A DNA stretch of 64,000 nt from Ceratotherium simum simum (lineage: Eukaryota > Chordata > Mammalia > Perissodactyla > Rhinocerotidae): positions 5,233,876 through 5,297,875 of the forward strand of contig NW_004454173.1 in the NCBI RefSeq assembly GCF_000283155.1. The letters run 5' to 3'. The first letter of the stretch is position 1. Every line of letters begins with the position of its first letter. The notes beneath the pieces are model-generated. The model was given only the letters and a program-made list of their open reading frames with translations. It searched no databases and had not been told where the DNA came from. Both the position numbers and the translations under genes were made by a program. This document shows, piece after piece, positions 47,665 through 60,234 of the stretch.

Positions 47665-47860
47665 ACTTTGACATGCATTGTCTTTTTGCCCTCGTGACAA
47701 CCCTACAGGGCAAGTAGGAAAGGTACCAACATCCACACTTTGCACAGGACTTGGGGATGCTAAGTGACTTGTTCAGAGTCATAGGCCATTAGAGGCAGTA
47801 CCAGACCCAGCAGCCAGGCCAGAATCCACATCCAGGGCTCTTTCTACCATGCCATTCATG
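47665..47860 (-). repeat. MIR SINE, antisense
   Basis: 'tgacaaccctacagggcaag', 'gcacaggacttggggatgct', 'aagtgacttgttcagagtca' and 'agggctctttctaccatgcc' are reverse-complement MIR. Confidence 0.75.
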
Positions 47861-47939
47861 CCTGTCCCAGGCTTCATGACCAGACTGCTAAAATAGTGTA
47901 AATGCGGTGGATGCCTTCCTCTTTCTTTCCCTGCTAATC

Positions 47940-49100
47940 CACTTTTCTCCATGGTCCGGGAACTTTTCTGGGCAGCTGCTCTGTTTCTATTTCATTGATT
48001 TCTGCTCTTTTGTATTTTCCTTTCTTCTGCTCACTTTGATTTCATTTTCTCCTTTTTGCTAGTCTCTTAAGATGGAGGCTGAAGTCTCTGATTGGAGACC
48101 TTTCTTCTTTTCTAATAGAAGCATTTAGCGCATAAATTTTCCTCCAAGTTCTGTTCTCGCAGCATCCCACACATTTTGATATGGGGTGTTTTCATTTCAT
48201 TTCATTCAGTTAAAATTTCTAAGAAGAAATCTTTGACCCACTTCTTTTAGAAATGTGTTACTTTCCAAATATTTGAGCATTTTCCAGATCCCTTTCTGTT
48301 ACTGATTTCCAATTTAATTCCATTGAGAACAGAAAATATATTCTGTATGACTTAAATCCTTTTATTTTAAAACTTATTTTTATGGCCAGAATATGGTCTA
48401 TGTTGGTAAATATTCTCTGTGTATCCTTCTGTTTTGGGGTGTAATGCTTTATAAATACCAATTAGGTCATAATTGGCCATAACCATATTAGGTTAATAAT
48501 GTTGCTTAAGTCTTCTGTATCCTCACTGATTTTTATCTACTTGTTCTATCAATTATTTAGAGAAGGATACTGAAATATTAGACTATAATTGTGAATGTTT
48601 TGATTTTTCTTCGCAATTCTATCAGTTTTTGCTTCATATATTTCGAAGTTCTGTTATTAGGTGCATAAATATTTAGAATTATCTCCTCTTGTTGAATTGT
48701 CTCCATTATCATTATGAAATAACCTTCTTCATCCCTGGTATTATTCTTTGCTCTGAAATCTTTGTTTGATATTAATATAGCCAGCTACTTGAGTTTTCTT
48801 CCTCCCAGTCCCTGGCAACCACCATTCTCCTCTTTTTCTATGAGTTTGACTGAGTTTTCTTTTGATTCACATTTGCATGGTATATGGTTTTCTATGCTTT
48901 TACTTTCAACCTATTTGTGCCCAGATATTTAAAGTAGATTTAAAGTGCCATACTTTTAATCATTGTAGCTTTGTAATATATTTTGAAATCAGGAAGTATG
49001 ATGCCTCGGATTTTGTTTTTCTTTCTCAAGATTGCTTTGGCTATTTGGGGTCTTTTATGGTTCTATATGAATTTTATCATTGCTTTTCCTAGTTATGTTG
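47940..49100 (-). mobile_element. Old antisense L1M ORF2 mosaic
   Basis: Antisense L1 linker and endonuclease wording is clear: 'tctatttcattgatttctgc', 'cagcatcccacacattttga', 'ccattgagaacagaaaatat', 'tggccagaatatggtctatg'. At 48794-48855 a patch of antisense 3'-UTR-like sequence ('ccctggcaaccaccattctc') is embedded in endonuclease sequence. From 48940 antisense sequence from much further downstream in ORF2 follows ('attttgaaatcaggaagtat', 'caagattgctttggctattt'). The segment is a mosaic of rearranged pieces. Confidence 0.75.
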
Positions 49101-50263
49101 GGTGACAGATATTTTTGTATTCCTACAAATATACTTGAGCTTTTTTTCTGAGACATGGTTCAGGTACTTGGAAACAGCTTGATCTTTTTCTCAGTCTTAC
49201 TTTTAAGATTTGTTAGGCAGGACCAGAACAGTGTTTAGTCTAGGGCTAATTATTTCCTACTATTGAGGCAAGCCCCTACTGAGCCCTCTCCCACTGCCCC
49301 ATGGATGATGAAGCTCTCCTGACCAGCTGGTGTGAAGAGGCACTATCCCTAGCCCCGTGCGAGCCTCACACGTGTAATCCTGCGGAAGCTCCTTCCCTTG
49401 CCCCGGGCAGTTTCCTCAGGTGTACGTACCAATCAGGACTTGGTTGAAAACTCAAGGGGGCTCCTCTGTAGATCTCTTCAGTTCTGTCTCTGTATAGGTC
49501 TCTCCTCTCTGGCACTCTGCCCTTTGAAATCTAGCCAAATTGGTTTCTCCCAGTTCTCCAGATTCTTAACTCCATCTCCTCAGCTCAGGGAGTCTGTTAG
49601 ACTCTGTGTGGGTTCCCTCTTCTTACACTGCAGACAAGAAATTCTCTACAGGCAATAAGCTGGGGTGATTGTGGGACTTCACTCATTTGTTTCCCATCTT
49701 TCAAGGATCATTGTCCTTCGTTATCTGAAATCCAGTGTCTTAAAACAGTGGTTGCACATGTTTTATCTGATTTTTAATTGTTTCAGGCAGAAGGATAAGT
49801 CTGGTCCTCATTACTGCATTCTGGTCAGAAGCAGATCCTCTCCCACCGTTCTTGATGTGTACATTTGCATGAATTCTCCTGGCAGGAGAAACTCTCTTTA
49901 CTTTCTAGAAGATCCTAACATGATTTCATAAATCACGATTTCACCAAGGTGTAAAATGACTTAGGGATAGGTAAAGACTGTTGATAGCTGTAACAAGGAA
50001 AACTCTTAAAGGTCATTATAAAAGTCTGGATAGTGAAGACCTAGAACAAAAATTGTTTACAAATTTAACTTTCAAGATGAGTAAATTATTACAATAATTT
50101 ATAATGTACACTGATTTGTGAAATATTAAAGCTCTCCATTGTACATTAAAGTATCTATTTTGTACAGATTTTATACATTCATCATCACATAACTAATTCT
50201 TACACTCACAGAGACATGGAGTCAATAAGGCAGATCTTTAAAAAATAGAAAAGAAAACACCTA
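49101..50263. other. Possibly old L1M-derived antisense tail, then unique sequence
   Basis: Text near 49785-49850 ('caggcagaaggataagtctg' and following) resembles old L1M sequence, so the L1 may extend to about 49860. The rest is unassigned. The frames at 49398-49931 have no domain. Confidence 0.35.
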
Positions 50264-50273
50264 CCATCAGCCC

Positions 50274-50522
50274 TTTTTTTTTTTTTGTGAGGAAGATCAG
50301 CCCTGAGCTAACATCCGATGCCAATCCTCCTCTGTTTTGCTGAGGGAGATTGGCCCTGGGCTAACATCCGTGCCCATCCTCCTCTACTTTATAGGGGACG
50401 CCGCCACAGCATGGCTTGACAAGCGGTGCGTCGGTGCACGCCTGGGATCCGAACCTGCGAACCCTGGGCCACTGAAGCAGAATATGTGCACTTAACCGCT
50501 GCGCCACTGGGCCAGCGCCCCC
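50274..50522 (-). mobile_element. ERE-type SINE (type B)
   Basis: The minus-strand head is at the right ('gcgccactgggccagcgccc') and two 'gagctaacatcc' / 'gggctaacatccg' units follow at the left, after a T run representing the A-tail. The TSD ccatcagccc is perfect at 50264-50273 and 50523-50532. Confidence 0.93.
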
Positions 50523-50532
50523 CCATCAGCCC

Positions 50533-51897
50533 ATATTTTTAACCAGAGACTAAGGGAATTTTCACTTAAATAAAGCACAGCAATTGATCTAAGATCAGCA
50601 CAAAAGATCTCGTGAAGGGAACTATTTCAGCAGGAGAAGACAACTGTGCAAATGGTGGTTAACCCTGGCGAGTGTGACTATGTACTATGCTTCAGTGCTC
50701 TTGATTATAAGCAACAGAAACAATCTCCTCCTACTTAAGAAGAAAGAAACTTGTTAAAAAGGGTATTAGGAGGTTCACAGAACTGATATGAAAGCTTTAG
50801 TATCTAGCTAGGAAACGAGGCTGAAAGCAAGATATCTGGAAGGTTAGACCCACTCCTAAGGCATGCTGTAGAACAACCGGGTTGGGGGGGTCTCTGCTGC
50901 CACAGCTGGTAAAGCTCTTACTAGCAGTGAAATGAATTCGCCAGCATTACTTCTTCATATCACTCGCTCAAGTTTCAAAGTCTCAGGCAAGAGTATCCAG
51001 TTGGGCAAATTTTAATTCCTGTGCCTGCATCCTTGCTGTTGGGATTCAGAGAGAGCATGAAACCCTGCTTCTCCCCAAGACTCAGCCAGTGGTGGCTTCT
51101 CTGAACAAAGAGAATGGGTTCAGATGCTGGGCAGCATTTAAGACAACTAAGGTCAACTATATCCGTCTTTTGGGAACTTTCATTTTTATTCTGTTAGGAA
51201 AAGTTGTCCCAGACGTGGACATGGGCAAAGGGATTACTGAGACCCTGTTCTGTGTAGTGCTAGGCCTTGTTTAGCACCGTGCAGGGTATCTGATTTTCCA
51301 GGGATTCGCACCCTTGTTCGCCTTGCTGCTTTCTATTGATTAGGATCGTTTACAATTCTGTAGAGGTAGATATTAACTGCAGAAAACAGTGGTGTAACTT
51401 GTCCCATAGAAATGCAAATGAATTATTCTAGTGATACAAATAATATCTATCTAAAAGAGAAGAGAACCCTAAAGTTGTAGTTTTACTGTCTTATAGAACA
51501 TTAACCACTTTTTAAATTTAAATTATCAATCTTATTCAAACATCCTTTCTTTCAATTAATATAAACACTTCAGTTTCTCCAGTTCTCTTTGCACCAGGTT
51601 TCCCATCTTGCTAGTTCCGTCATTAATAAGTTAAATAAGTTTTTGACACGTGTTAATTTTGTATTTGTATAAGCCATGTTCTTAGCTTTTTGGAATTTAT
51701 ACTTTGATAATGCTTTCTGCCAATATCAAAATATCCAGGTTCAAGAGATACCCTGCCTCTCCTACTTTCTGTGGTTCATTTGTGGACAAAAATTATGTAA
51801 AGAAAGAAATCTGCTCTCCTTAATGCAACTAAGACATACTAGAGAATATTTTTAACTTTTAAAAAAATCTCAGATAAAAAGAATATCAAATATTCAG
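50533..51897. other. Unique or ancient-repeat sequence, no gene seen
   Basis: At 50690-51150, 'tgctcttgattataagcaac' and the following text resemble an ancient interspersed repeat I cannot name. Beyond that the block is AT-rich without recognised features. Confidence 0.4.
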
Positions 51898-52135
51898 AGG
51901 CAGGATGGTATCATGATTAAGAGTGCAAACCCTAGAGCCAGAATAGCTGCTGTTTACTGGCTTTGTGATCTTGAGCAAGTTACTCGACCTTTCTTTGCAT
52001 TGGTTTCACCTTCTGTAAATTTGTGATCATGATATCTACTGGGTTGTTATGAAGATTAAATGACTTGGTGCCTATAAAAAACTTAGTGCCTGAAACACAG
52101 AAAGTGCTATACAAGTATAGTTAATATTATTAATT
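51898..52135 (+). repeat. MIR SINE
   Basis: 'ggatggtatcatgattaaga', 'gtgcaaaccctagagccaga', 'ctttgtgatcttgagcaagt', 'gggttgttatgaagattaaa' and 'gaaagtgctatacaagtata' give a nearly full-length MIR, followed by AT-rich sequence. Confidence 0.88.
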
Positions 52136-52399
52136 GTATTATTATATTATATATGTTATATTATTAACAAGTATAGTTAACAAGTACAGTTAAATATGAT
52201 TAATGTTTGCAATTCAGGTTTACAACATACAGATTTAAAATCCTTTAATAGTCAATGATACCCTCTCTAAACACACGTCTTATCTGCCATTCCATGCAAT
52301 GGTAGCTTGCATTTTCCAAAGGGAACATCCCAATAGACACAATGCTATTTCTCATCTCATTTTCTCCTTTAGGATGTAACCTTGGCACAATCTTATCAA

Positions 52400-52905
52400 G
52401 AAGTAGTATCTAACTACCTACCATTGAACCTAGGCTGCTCTTAGTGACTTGCTTGACCAATAGAATATGGCAAAAGCAACATTCTGTGATTTCCAGGATT
52501 AGGTCATAAGAAGCCTTGCAACTTCCATCTGCATCCCTTGGAACACTTGCTCCTGGGATTCTCCCTTTTGGAACCGAGCCACCATGCCCTGAGAAGCCCA
52601 AGCCTCATGGAGAGGCTACAGGTAGGTACTCTAGTCAATTGCTTTAGCTGAGTTCCCAGCGAACTGCCAGCATCAACTGCCAACCATGTAATTGAGTCAT
52701 TTTGGATGTTTACCCCAGTTGAGCCTTCAAATGACTCCAGCCAACCCAGCTTCTATTTGACTGAAACTGCACGAGAGATCCCCAGCAAGAATCCCCCAGC
52801 CAAACCCAGGCAACCCACAGAAACATAAGAGATAATAATAGTTATTTTAAGCCACTAGGCTTTGGGATGGTCTGTCATGCAGCAATGGACAACTAAAACA
52901 CGCAC
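52400..52905 (+). repeat. MLT1-type LTR (ERVL-MaLR)
   Basis: 'gcttgaccaatagaatatgg', 'gattaggtcataagaagcct', 'cttggaacacttgctcctgg', 'agaaacataagagataataa', 'ttttaagccactaggctttg' and 'atgcagcaatggacaactaa' follow MLT1 LTR order. This copy is of a different subfamily from the one at 697-1046. Confidence 0.8.
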
Positions 52906-53182
52906 CCTGTTGGTCTCCCTGCCATGTTGTTCTAAGAACAAGACCATCTTGTTTTACCTCACCTGTAAGTTGGTCTACCTAAAGTATTATGCTAGAAGCA
53001 AAAGTAAACTAAAATTCCAGCTGTTTCAACCATCAGTCCTCTTGGACATGATCTAGGGAGGCTACAAGTTCACAGCTCATTTACAGAACAGTGATTTTCA
53101 GCATAAATATTTGAAATTAATGAGGAGTCTTTGAACTTCTTAACTTCAGCTCTCCCCTCCCTTCAAGAATTCTAAATTCCCT

Positions 53183-53209
53183 TTTTATCAAAGTGCTACT
53201 TTGATAAAA
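53183..53209. repeat. Perfect 12-bp-arm hairpin
   Basis: Arms ttttatcaaagt (53183-53194) and actttgataaaa (53198-53209) pair without mismatch around a GCT loop. There is no downstream T run and no gene context, so a terminator role is not suggested. Confidence 0.85.
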
Positions 53210-53629
53210 GTGGCTGCTACTGAGTTCTAGGATTTTGAAAATCCCACAGGAGTGAAACTGGAAAATGTACCATTTAAAAGTTGCAAGTAGTTTTATGCCA
53301 CTTTAGGAAAGTGTGAACCCTTGACTTTCCTTTGTGGCAGATGAACTTTTGGTTTAGAGCCAGGGAAGCCAATGGACCTTTTGTTGGGCACAAGGATTGT
53401 AAAGACCCCTTTCTAAAAACAGGGAGGATTGAGGCTGCCACTCCAAGGAGCTGGGTATCTAAAAAACAATGTAAAGTTTTGTCTCATGGGTGAGCAGAGT
53501 TATAGCTTTGTAGGTGATACTCTCTTTAAAGCAATGATTCTTAAACTGGAAACCACTTTGAAAAGAAAAAAATTATTGGAAATCGTCAACACTGTTTTAA
53601 GTTATTTTTATTATAAAGCCATTTTAATA

Positions 53630-53740
53630 TGGCCAAATATGTATTGTGTGCCTACTATGTGCCAGGCACTGTTCTAGGCACTGATGACAGACTCTGTCCT
53701 TGACCTCAGGGAGTTTATAATGTGGTAGAACTATGATTAT
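53630..53740 (-). repeat. LINE-2 (L2) 3' end, antisense
   Basis: 'gtgtgcctactatgtgccag' then 'gcactgttctaggcactgat' is the reverse-complement L2 terminus; the remainder is diverged. Confidence 0.7.
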
Positions 53741-55289
53741 AAGTGGACCAGACCACTTATTTTCTACTCATGGTATTATTTGAGACAGAAAAATCCAGAT
53801 TTGTGGAAATGTATGAATGCTGCCCATTGTAATCTGATGTCTTTGCAAAGCTAAAGGGCAAGACACGTGTGTGGACGGGGATGGAGATGCCTTGGAAGGG
53901 AGTCGATGTGCGTGCTGTCAACTGTCCTGCAAAAGGGTTAAACCAGGGGCAGGAAATGGGGATTCAGAAAACAGCCTTACCGGTGAGGTAAAGACAACCT
54001 CTCTCCAGGTTCCTGTCAGTCAGATCTGGACTGTGAGGCAGTTGCCCACAAAGCCCATTCTACACTGGGAACCACAGACACAAGCATTTTAAGAACCTAT
54101 AAAAATGTTTGAAAATTGGGGGAAAATAATAATTTTGGAGCCAATAGGCTCCAAAACAGGTAAACTGCTAAATCAATATTAATAGATGTTTAACTAAATG
54201 CCTACAAAATGTAAAATTGTGTCAACAGCACTATTTGTTAAAATTAGTATTCATTAAAATGTCATTACATTTGGAAATAATTGGTCAGATTATCTCATTT
54301 TGTAACAATTCTCAAATATGTACAATTGCCAAGAAATCATAGCTAATCATAAATTAAATGAGTTGCCAAATAATTTCCAAAGGAAACTTATTAAAATCCT
54401 TTCATACAGTTAATGTTAAATTAATGTGGAATATGAGTATGTGTCAATGTGTTTGATAGAAGGTAGAGTATGGTCTCTAAGTTTGAGAACTTACAGGCAA
54501 CAAAGGTCTCAACTGCTGAACAAAGGTCTGGTTGCCCAGATCCCTCCAGACAATGTGGCGTAAATGCTTTCCTAGCCATACTGAAGCAAGCCAGTTGTTA
54601 AGTAGGAAGAGGTGTTAGCAAGGGGCCACCAGGGCCACTCTAAACCCATACAGCACCGTTGTGTGATTTACAAAAAGATGACCCTTCCAAGTAGATGCAG
54701 CCCCAGCTGGGGCACAGAACATGATGAGCTGGGAGTGGAATAGATTTCAACCTCTGTGTATCTCCTGGGTTAGATGCTCTTATTCAGGACACAATGTGCA
54801 TATGCACTCAAGGCAGCCATGAATAGAATTCTGTGGAAATGTCTGAGCTGTGTAGTAATTGTTGGCTATTATGTGGTTCTGCTTCCCTCCACAGTCTTGA
54901 AACCTTAATCAGGTGTTCGTAGAAAGTTTTGGCCTAATCACTGCTTTGCCGCAGGAAACTGAGGGGAAGGACATGTGCCACACTTGGGACAAAAAGAAGA
55001 GCAGGAGTCCCTTCTGTAGGTCACAATGGCGTAACCAAAGATGGTTGTATGCAGTAGAGTGGGGATATGGGGAGAGTCATCGGCGGCCAAGGCAGGTTAG
55101 GCGAGAGCCCAAGAGCATGGAAAGCCATCCTGAGCATGAGACAACACACTACAGAGCCCTTAGAAATAAGTGGGGGACGTGTGTGAGCACAGCATATGAT
55201 AACCAGATGATTGGGTACTTAAAACAAAGTCCACATTTATTTGTAGCCACAGGTTAGTGAAGCCAAGGTACTGAGGTGATAGCTTCTTC
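53741..55289. other. Unique sequence, no gene seen
   Basis: The plus-strand frames at 53871-54092 (73 codons) and 54913-55257 (114 codons) have no recognised domain. No repeat is identified. Confidence 0.45.
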
Positions 55290-57155
55290 CTTCACGGAGG
55301 GTCTAGTCTAACAAAAAATTCAGGCAGAATAAGAGAATGTTCAACAGAAAATAAAAATAAAAGCTGTCTTCCCAACTTAAGCTCTAACATATTAATAATT
55401 ACTTTAAATGTAAATAGCCTAAATATACCAATCAAAAGATAGAGATTGGGGGCTGGCCCAGTGGTTAAGTTCACATACTCCACTTTGGTGGCCCAGGGTT
55501 CACAGGTTTGATCCCAGGCACAGACTGACGCACTGCTTGTCAAGCCATGCTGTGGCAGTGTCCCATATAAAGTAGAGGAAGTTGGGCACAGATGTTAGCC
55601 CAGGGCCAAACTTCCTCAGCAAAAAAAAAAAAAAAGAGAAGGATTGGCAATGGACGTTAGCTCAGGGCTAATCTTCCTCACAAAAAAAAAAAAGATAGAT
55701 ATTGGCAGAGTGGATAATACAACACAGCTCATCTATATGCTGTTTCTAAGAAATTCACTTCAAATTCAATAACATGTAGGTCAAAAGTAAAAAGAAGGGA
55801 AAAGATATACCATGCAAATATTAATCTTGAAGAGCAGGAGTGACTATATTAATATCTGAGCAAGTAGACTCCAGGAAAATTACTAGAGACAAAGAAGGAT
55901 ATTACATAATGATTGAAGCATCCATCCACCAGGAAGACATAATGATCCTAAATGTGTGCTCACCAAACAACCCAGCCTTAATAAACATGAAACAAAAACT
56001 GATAGAGCTAAAAGGAGAAATAGACAAATCCACAGTTATATTTGGGGACTTCAACACTCGCCTCTAACCAAATGATAGAACTACTAGACAGAAAATCAGC
56101 AAGGACATCGAAGATTGGAAAAATGCAATCAACTGACACGGTCTAATTGCCATATACAGAACACTACAGTCAACAACAGCATAATACATTTTTTTCAATC
56201 ATCCATAGAACATTCACTAAGATAGTCCATATCCATAGCCATAAACAAAACCTAAAAAATTTAAAAGAATTGAAATCTGACCAAAATGTGTATTCTCTGA
56301 CCATAATGGAATCAAACTAAAAATCAATAACAGAAAGAAAACAAGACAATCTCTAAACATGTGGAAATTAAACAACACACTTTTACATAATCCATGAGTC
56401 AAAGAGAAAGTCTCAAAAGAATTTTAAAAATACTTAGAACTGAAATGAAAATGCAACATATAAAAATATGTAGGATGCAGCTAAAGCAGTGTTGAGAAGG
56501 TAATTTATTGTACTAAAAAGCTTACATTAGAAATGCAGAAAGGTCTCAAATGGATCAAGAAGCTATAAAAAGGAGAGCAAAATGTAAGGCAAACAGGATG
56601 GAAATAATAAAGATAATAGCAGAAATAAATGAAATTGAAAATAGATAAACAATAGGGAAAATCAATGAAACAAAATGCTAGTTCTTTAAAAAAAAATCAA
56701 TAAAATTGAAAGGCCTCTAGCAAGACTGAAAAAAATAAAGAGAGAAGGGACACAAGTCACCAATATCAAGTATGAAACAGAAGCTATCACTACAGATCCT
56801 GCAGCCATTAAAAGGATACAAAGGGAATACTACAAAGTACCATACGCACATAAGCTCAACAACTTAGAAGAAATGGACAAATTTCTTGAAAACTACAAAC
56901 TACGAAAACTCAACCAGGATGAAATAAACAATATAAACAGTCCTATTACTATTAAAGAAATTGAATTCATAATTTAAAAGCTCTTGAGAAAGAGATTTTT
57001 AGGCCCAAATGGTTTCACTGGAGAATTCTACCAAACATTTAATTTTGCATAATCTCTTCCAGAAAATAGAAGAGGAGGGAACACTTCCCAATTCATTTTG
57101 TGAGGTCAGCATTATCTTGATACCAAAACCAGATAAAGACAATACAAAAAAAGCA
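55290..57155 (+). mobile_element. Old L1M ORF2 fragment (endonuclease to early RT)
   Basis: Plus-strand L1 text runs from the endonuclease N-terminus ('actttaaatgtaaatagcct', 55401) through the endonuclease core (frame 55840-56067 with 'VIFGDFNTRL' and a later 'tctctgaccataatggaatc' S-D-H-N-type site) and the linker ('tagcagaaataaatgaaatt') to the RT start near 57000 ('ggcccaaatggtttcactgg'). It stops at 'gataaagacaatacaaaaaa', so the 3' half is missing. Stops and frameshifts are frequent. An ERE SINE interrupts it at 55450-55689. Confidence 0.85.
55450..55689 (+). mobile_element. ERE-type SINE (type B) nested in L1M
   Basis: The head 'ggctggcccagtggttaagt' is followed by 'cccatataaagtagaggaag' and two 'gttagc.caggg' units separated by an internal A run. 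The TSD aaaagatagagattgg (55434-55449) and aaaagatagatattgg (55690-55705) differs at one base. L1 endonuclease text is continuous across it. Confidence 0.93.
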
Positions 57156-57598
57156 TGAACAGTAATTTTTTTAGGATTTTCTGTTGGCTTTACCTCTACA
57201 CCAAAATGCATTTTTCAGTTTATCAAAAAGAGAGAGATGTGTTTTCAAAAATAAAACTGCATTCACAGTTTAGACTTCTAGTCCCACTCTTCAGAGGAAA
57301 CTATTTCTAAGAGAATGTAGTGAGAATCCTATTTTTGGTTAAGGAGGCAAGGAAAGAAATAAATATCTTTCCAAAAATGCAATGATGTTCTCCAAAACTG
57401 TCCTATGAACAGCAAGGCCCATAGTACAGTAAGCAGTGAAATGGACTAGGGAAGGGAATTCACAAAGTTAATTTCTTACTTTTGGTCAGCAATGCTCATG
57501 GATTCACTAAACAATCCCCCACGAATCCTTCCTTCAAGTCCAAATTCTTAAAATAACTCTTCCTAAAGGACACCCTCTGCATCAGCAGCAGATCACAA
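57156..57598. other. Unique sequence between the L1 fragment and the solo LTR
   Basis: No repeat or exon recognised. The 70-codon minus-strand frame at 56999-57211 straddles the end of the L1 and has no domain. Confidence 0.45.
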
Positions 57599-58159
57599 TG
57601 TTACCACACAAAGGGCACGATCTGGTAGAGACAAAACCCAAACGTCAAGAGGCAAGATGGTGGAAAAGAAAGGGCAGTTTATTACAGCTTGCTAGCAAGG
57701 GGAAAGAGGGCCGACTAAGGTCTCAAAGAACCATCTTACAGAACAAAGACTACAGGCCAGTTATATAGAGAGCTGGTCTCCGAGTGGGGGAGGCATCTGG
57801 GCCCAGGGTAGGGGCATCCATCTGATTGCTGTGTGGAGGCATCTGGTCTCAAGATGGGGCACATCCATCTGGTCTTAGTTCCTGCCAGTCTTTTGTTTTA
57901 CTTAATATGCATCAGAGACTGGAGCAACGCCCTCTACCCTGATCTTTCAGTTGTCATTGATGATGGCTGTCAGCATAGACTTTCTGCCCGGGGGTCATCA
58001 CATTCTTAAGGAACTCGAAAGAACAAAGTTATCACCTTATAGCAGCTAGGAGGGGCCATAAAGTCCAGAGTTAGTCAGAGGTCATTCCAAGTTACAATAT
58101 GGTTTCCCTCTACAATATGGCTTCCCTCATGTCAACCCTGTATTGAGCCGGTATCAACA
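57599..58159 (-). mobile_element. Solo LTR of an endogenous retrovirus (class I-like)
   Basis: Read on the minus strand, the block begins TGTTGATACC and ends GGTAACA, with short inverted ends TGTT...AACA. It has a TATA-like box (complement of 'ttatatag', about 57761) and about 80 bases later AATAAA (complement of 'tttatt' at 57678-57683), then a short U5-like tail. That order, U3-TATA-R-polyA signal-U5, is the signature of a retroviral LTR. U3 carries an 18-bp direct repeat (58094-58129). No gag, pol or env sequence is adjacent. A possible TSD is acaat (57595-57599 and 58157-58161), which would move the boundaries by a few bases. The family is not recognised. Confidence 0.7.
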
Positions 58160-58199
58160 ATTTTTCTCCATTTGCTTGAGTTTGGGATTGCCATAAATT

Positions 58200-58235
58200 A
58201 TACACAGAGGAAAAATGATACACAGAGGAAAAAAG
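58200..58235. repeat. 18-bp tandem duplication
   Basis: 'atacacagaggaaaaatg' at 58200-58217 is followed directly by 'atacacagaggaaaaaag' at 58218-58235, differing at one base. Confidence 0.85.
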
Positions 58236-60234
58236 AAACTTAACAACAATAGTGGATACTTCTAGGAAAGTCAACCTTGGTTCTCATTTTTCAGTTACTT
58301 TAAAGAATCCTAAGTTTGTGAGGAATTTCCAGAAAACATCACCCCTGACTTCAGAGAGCAGAGCCGCTAAACTATCCCAAGAATATTGGCATCAGCCCTA
58401 ATACTTAAGAGCAATCCTGGTAGGAACAACCCACAGCATTTCCTACTAAGCCATTTGGCTGCTCTGCATCAGTACCTTGTTAACAGACTCCAGCAGCCCT
58501 GCTGGGCTTCAATTAGCAAGAACAGCCGTGGGCCCAACTCACCCGCAGGGTGGGGTGGGGCGGGCACCCATCCTTTTCACACCGTGATTTCTTTGAGCTC
58601 AGCCATAGGACCTAATGTGCACGTTTTCCTTGAAACCGCCTCTGTGCAAGCCAGGCAACTATTCTCTGAAGAGTACATGCCAGAATGTTAAACATTCTTC
58701 CACAGGAATACAAGATCAGGCTCTGAATCCGTGCAGATGCAATTAGCCCAAACTTCATAAAATAATTCCACAATTTTAGTGTCACACATCCATCACGCTA
58801 CCTATTTCTTTTAACATTTAGTGAAGGGCAACCTGCCTTTCTTCATTTTGGAAGGTGATTTCATGGATTCTAGTAAAAAATATCATCTCTGAACAAAGGC
58901 TGCACATAACCACAAAGGCAGGCATCCAACCAGAAAAACTAAGTCAGTGCTGGAAGGGCCAGGTCGTCACCTACTACAGGGCCCCTCTGAAAGCTATGGA
59001 AAAGTGGACAAAGGACACTCGACACAATGCTGCCTGGGTGCTTAGAGATTCTGTAACAGTGCTTTAAGTCACCTCTTGAAAGAAATGAAAATGAATTTTC
59101 TGCCCCTTTCTTTATGAGACCTGATGTAATATAAGTTTTAAATGGATTTTGACCACAATTTCCTAGAGCCTGAGGGTGAGCTGTTTTGAAAAAAAGCAGC
59201 CATATTTTCAGTATTTTACTGATGCTTTGTATTAATCATTTAAAAGCACCATCTGCCTCCTTTGCCAAGGGCCCCAGTTCTGAATTTAGAAGAAAAAGCC
59301 CAACAAAAAAACCCACAGAAACAAAAATTAAACTGTATGGACACTAACCCAGTGATAAGTTCCGTGGACAGTAGCACGGGGTCCCAGGTGATCCATCTAG
59401 AACGATGAAATGGAAGCTTTCATGACTGCCTGAGTGAGCAGCCTGTTAAAATGCCTCTCATCAGCGACACGGAAGTGCACTTCAGGGGGCAATTCGAAGG
59501 GCAGGGCACAGGGGGCACGAGGCTCTTCCCATCTGAGGGGTGGCAGCACAAGGGCTACGGGGCAGGACATCTGTCCGTTTGATCACCATGATGTGATCTT
59601 CTTGGCCACCTGCAGCGTTAGGGGTTGTTGGGGAAGTGGGGGGATGTTGGGCATGGTTTGTTTTGATCTGCAATTAAGAAGCCAGAAATATCGTATTTCC
59701 TACTTAGTCATTATTGTTGAGAAAAGGGCCATCTCATAACCGATGATCAAGGTTCCCAGAAAAACAAAGTATAAAATCAAGCTTTCTCAGTGAGGGAAAA
59801 GGCAAGGGTGGGTTTAGCCTCTTGGGTTATTTTTTCACCTTCATGGCCTCTCTCTTCCTGTGAGCCCTCCAAGCACCCCGTGGGAAGGGGGTTTGCATAC
59901 AAACATCAAGTTTGACGTTGCAAAGACCGTCCTAGGCGCCTTTCTCCATGGCCAGTGAATGGATATGGATCTGGTATGTTTCATAATCCAGTAAATGCTT
60001 GGAACTTTCAGGGCAATTTACTATCCCAAGAGTCGCAGCATGGAATAGTAAAATCTGGTTGTTATCTCCATCTTGGTGCATTTAAAACCATGGGAAGGAG
60101 TAATTCCAAAAACTCTTTATTTTGTCCTGGACACTCAGGGGATAGGATTTCTTCACTTCAAATTTCCTAATGTGAAAAACAGGCCCTGACATTTCACATG
60201 CTCAAAACTTCACTGGCCAGTTTTAAATTTCCAA
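58236..60234. other. Unique sequence, no gene seen
   Basis: Frames at 58386-58691 (101 codons) and 59434-59739 (101 codons) on the plus strand have no recognised domain. No repeat is identified. Confidence 0.45.

Noticed and set aside
53183..53209. Hairpin as a rho-independent terminator
   Set aside because: No following T run and the genomic context is mammalian.
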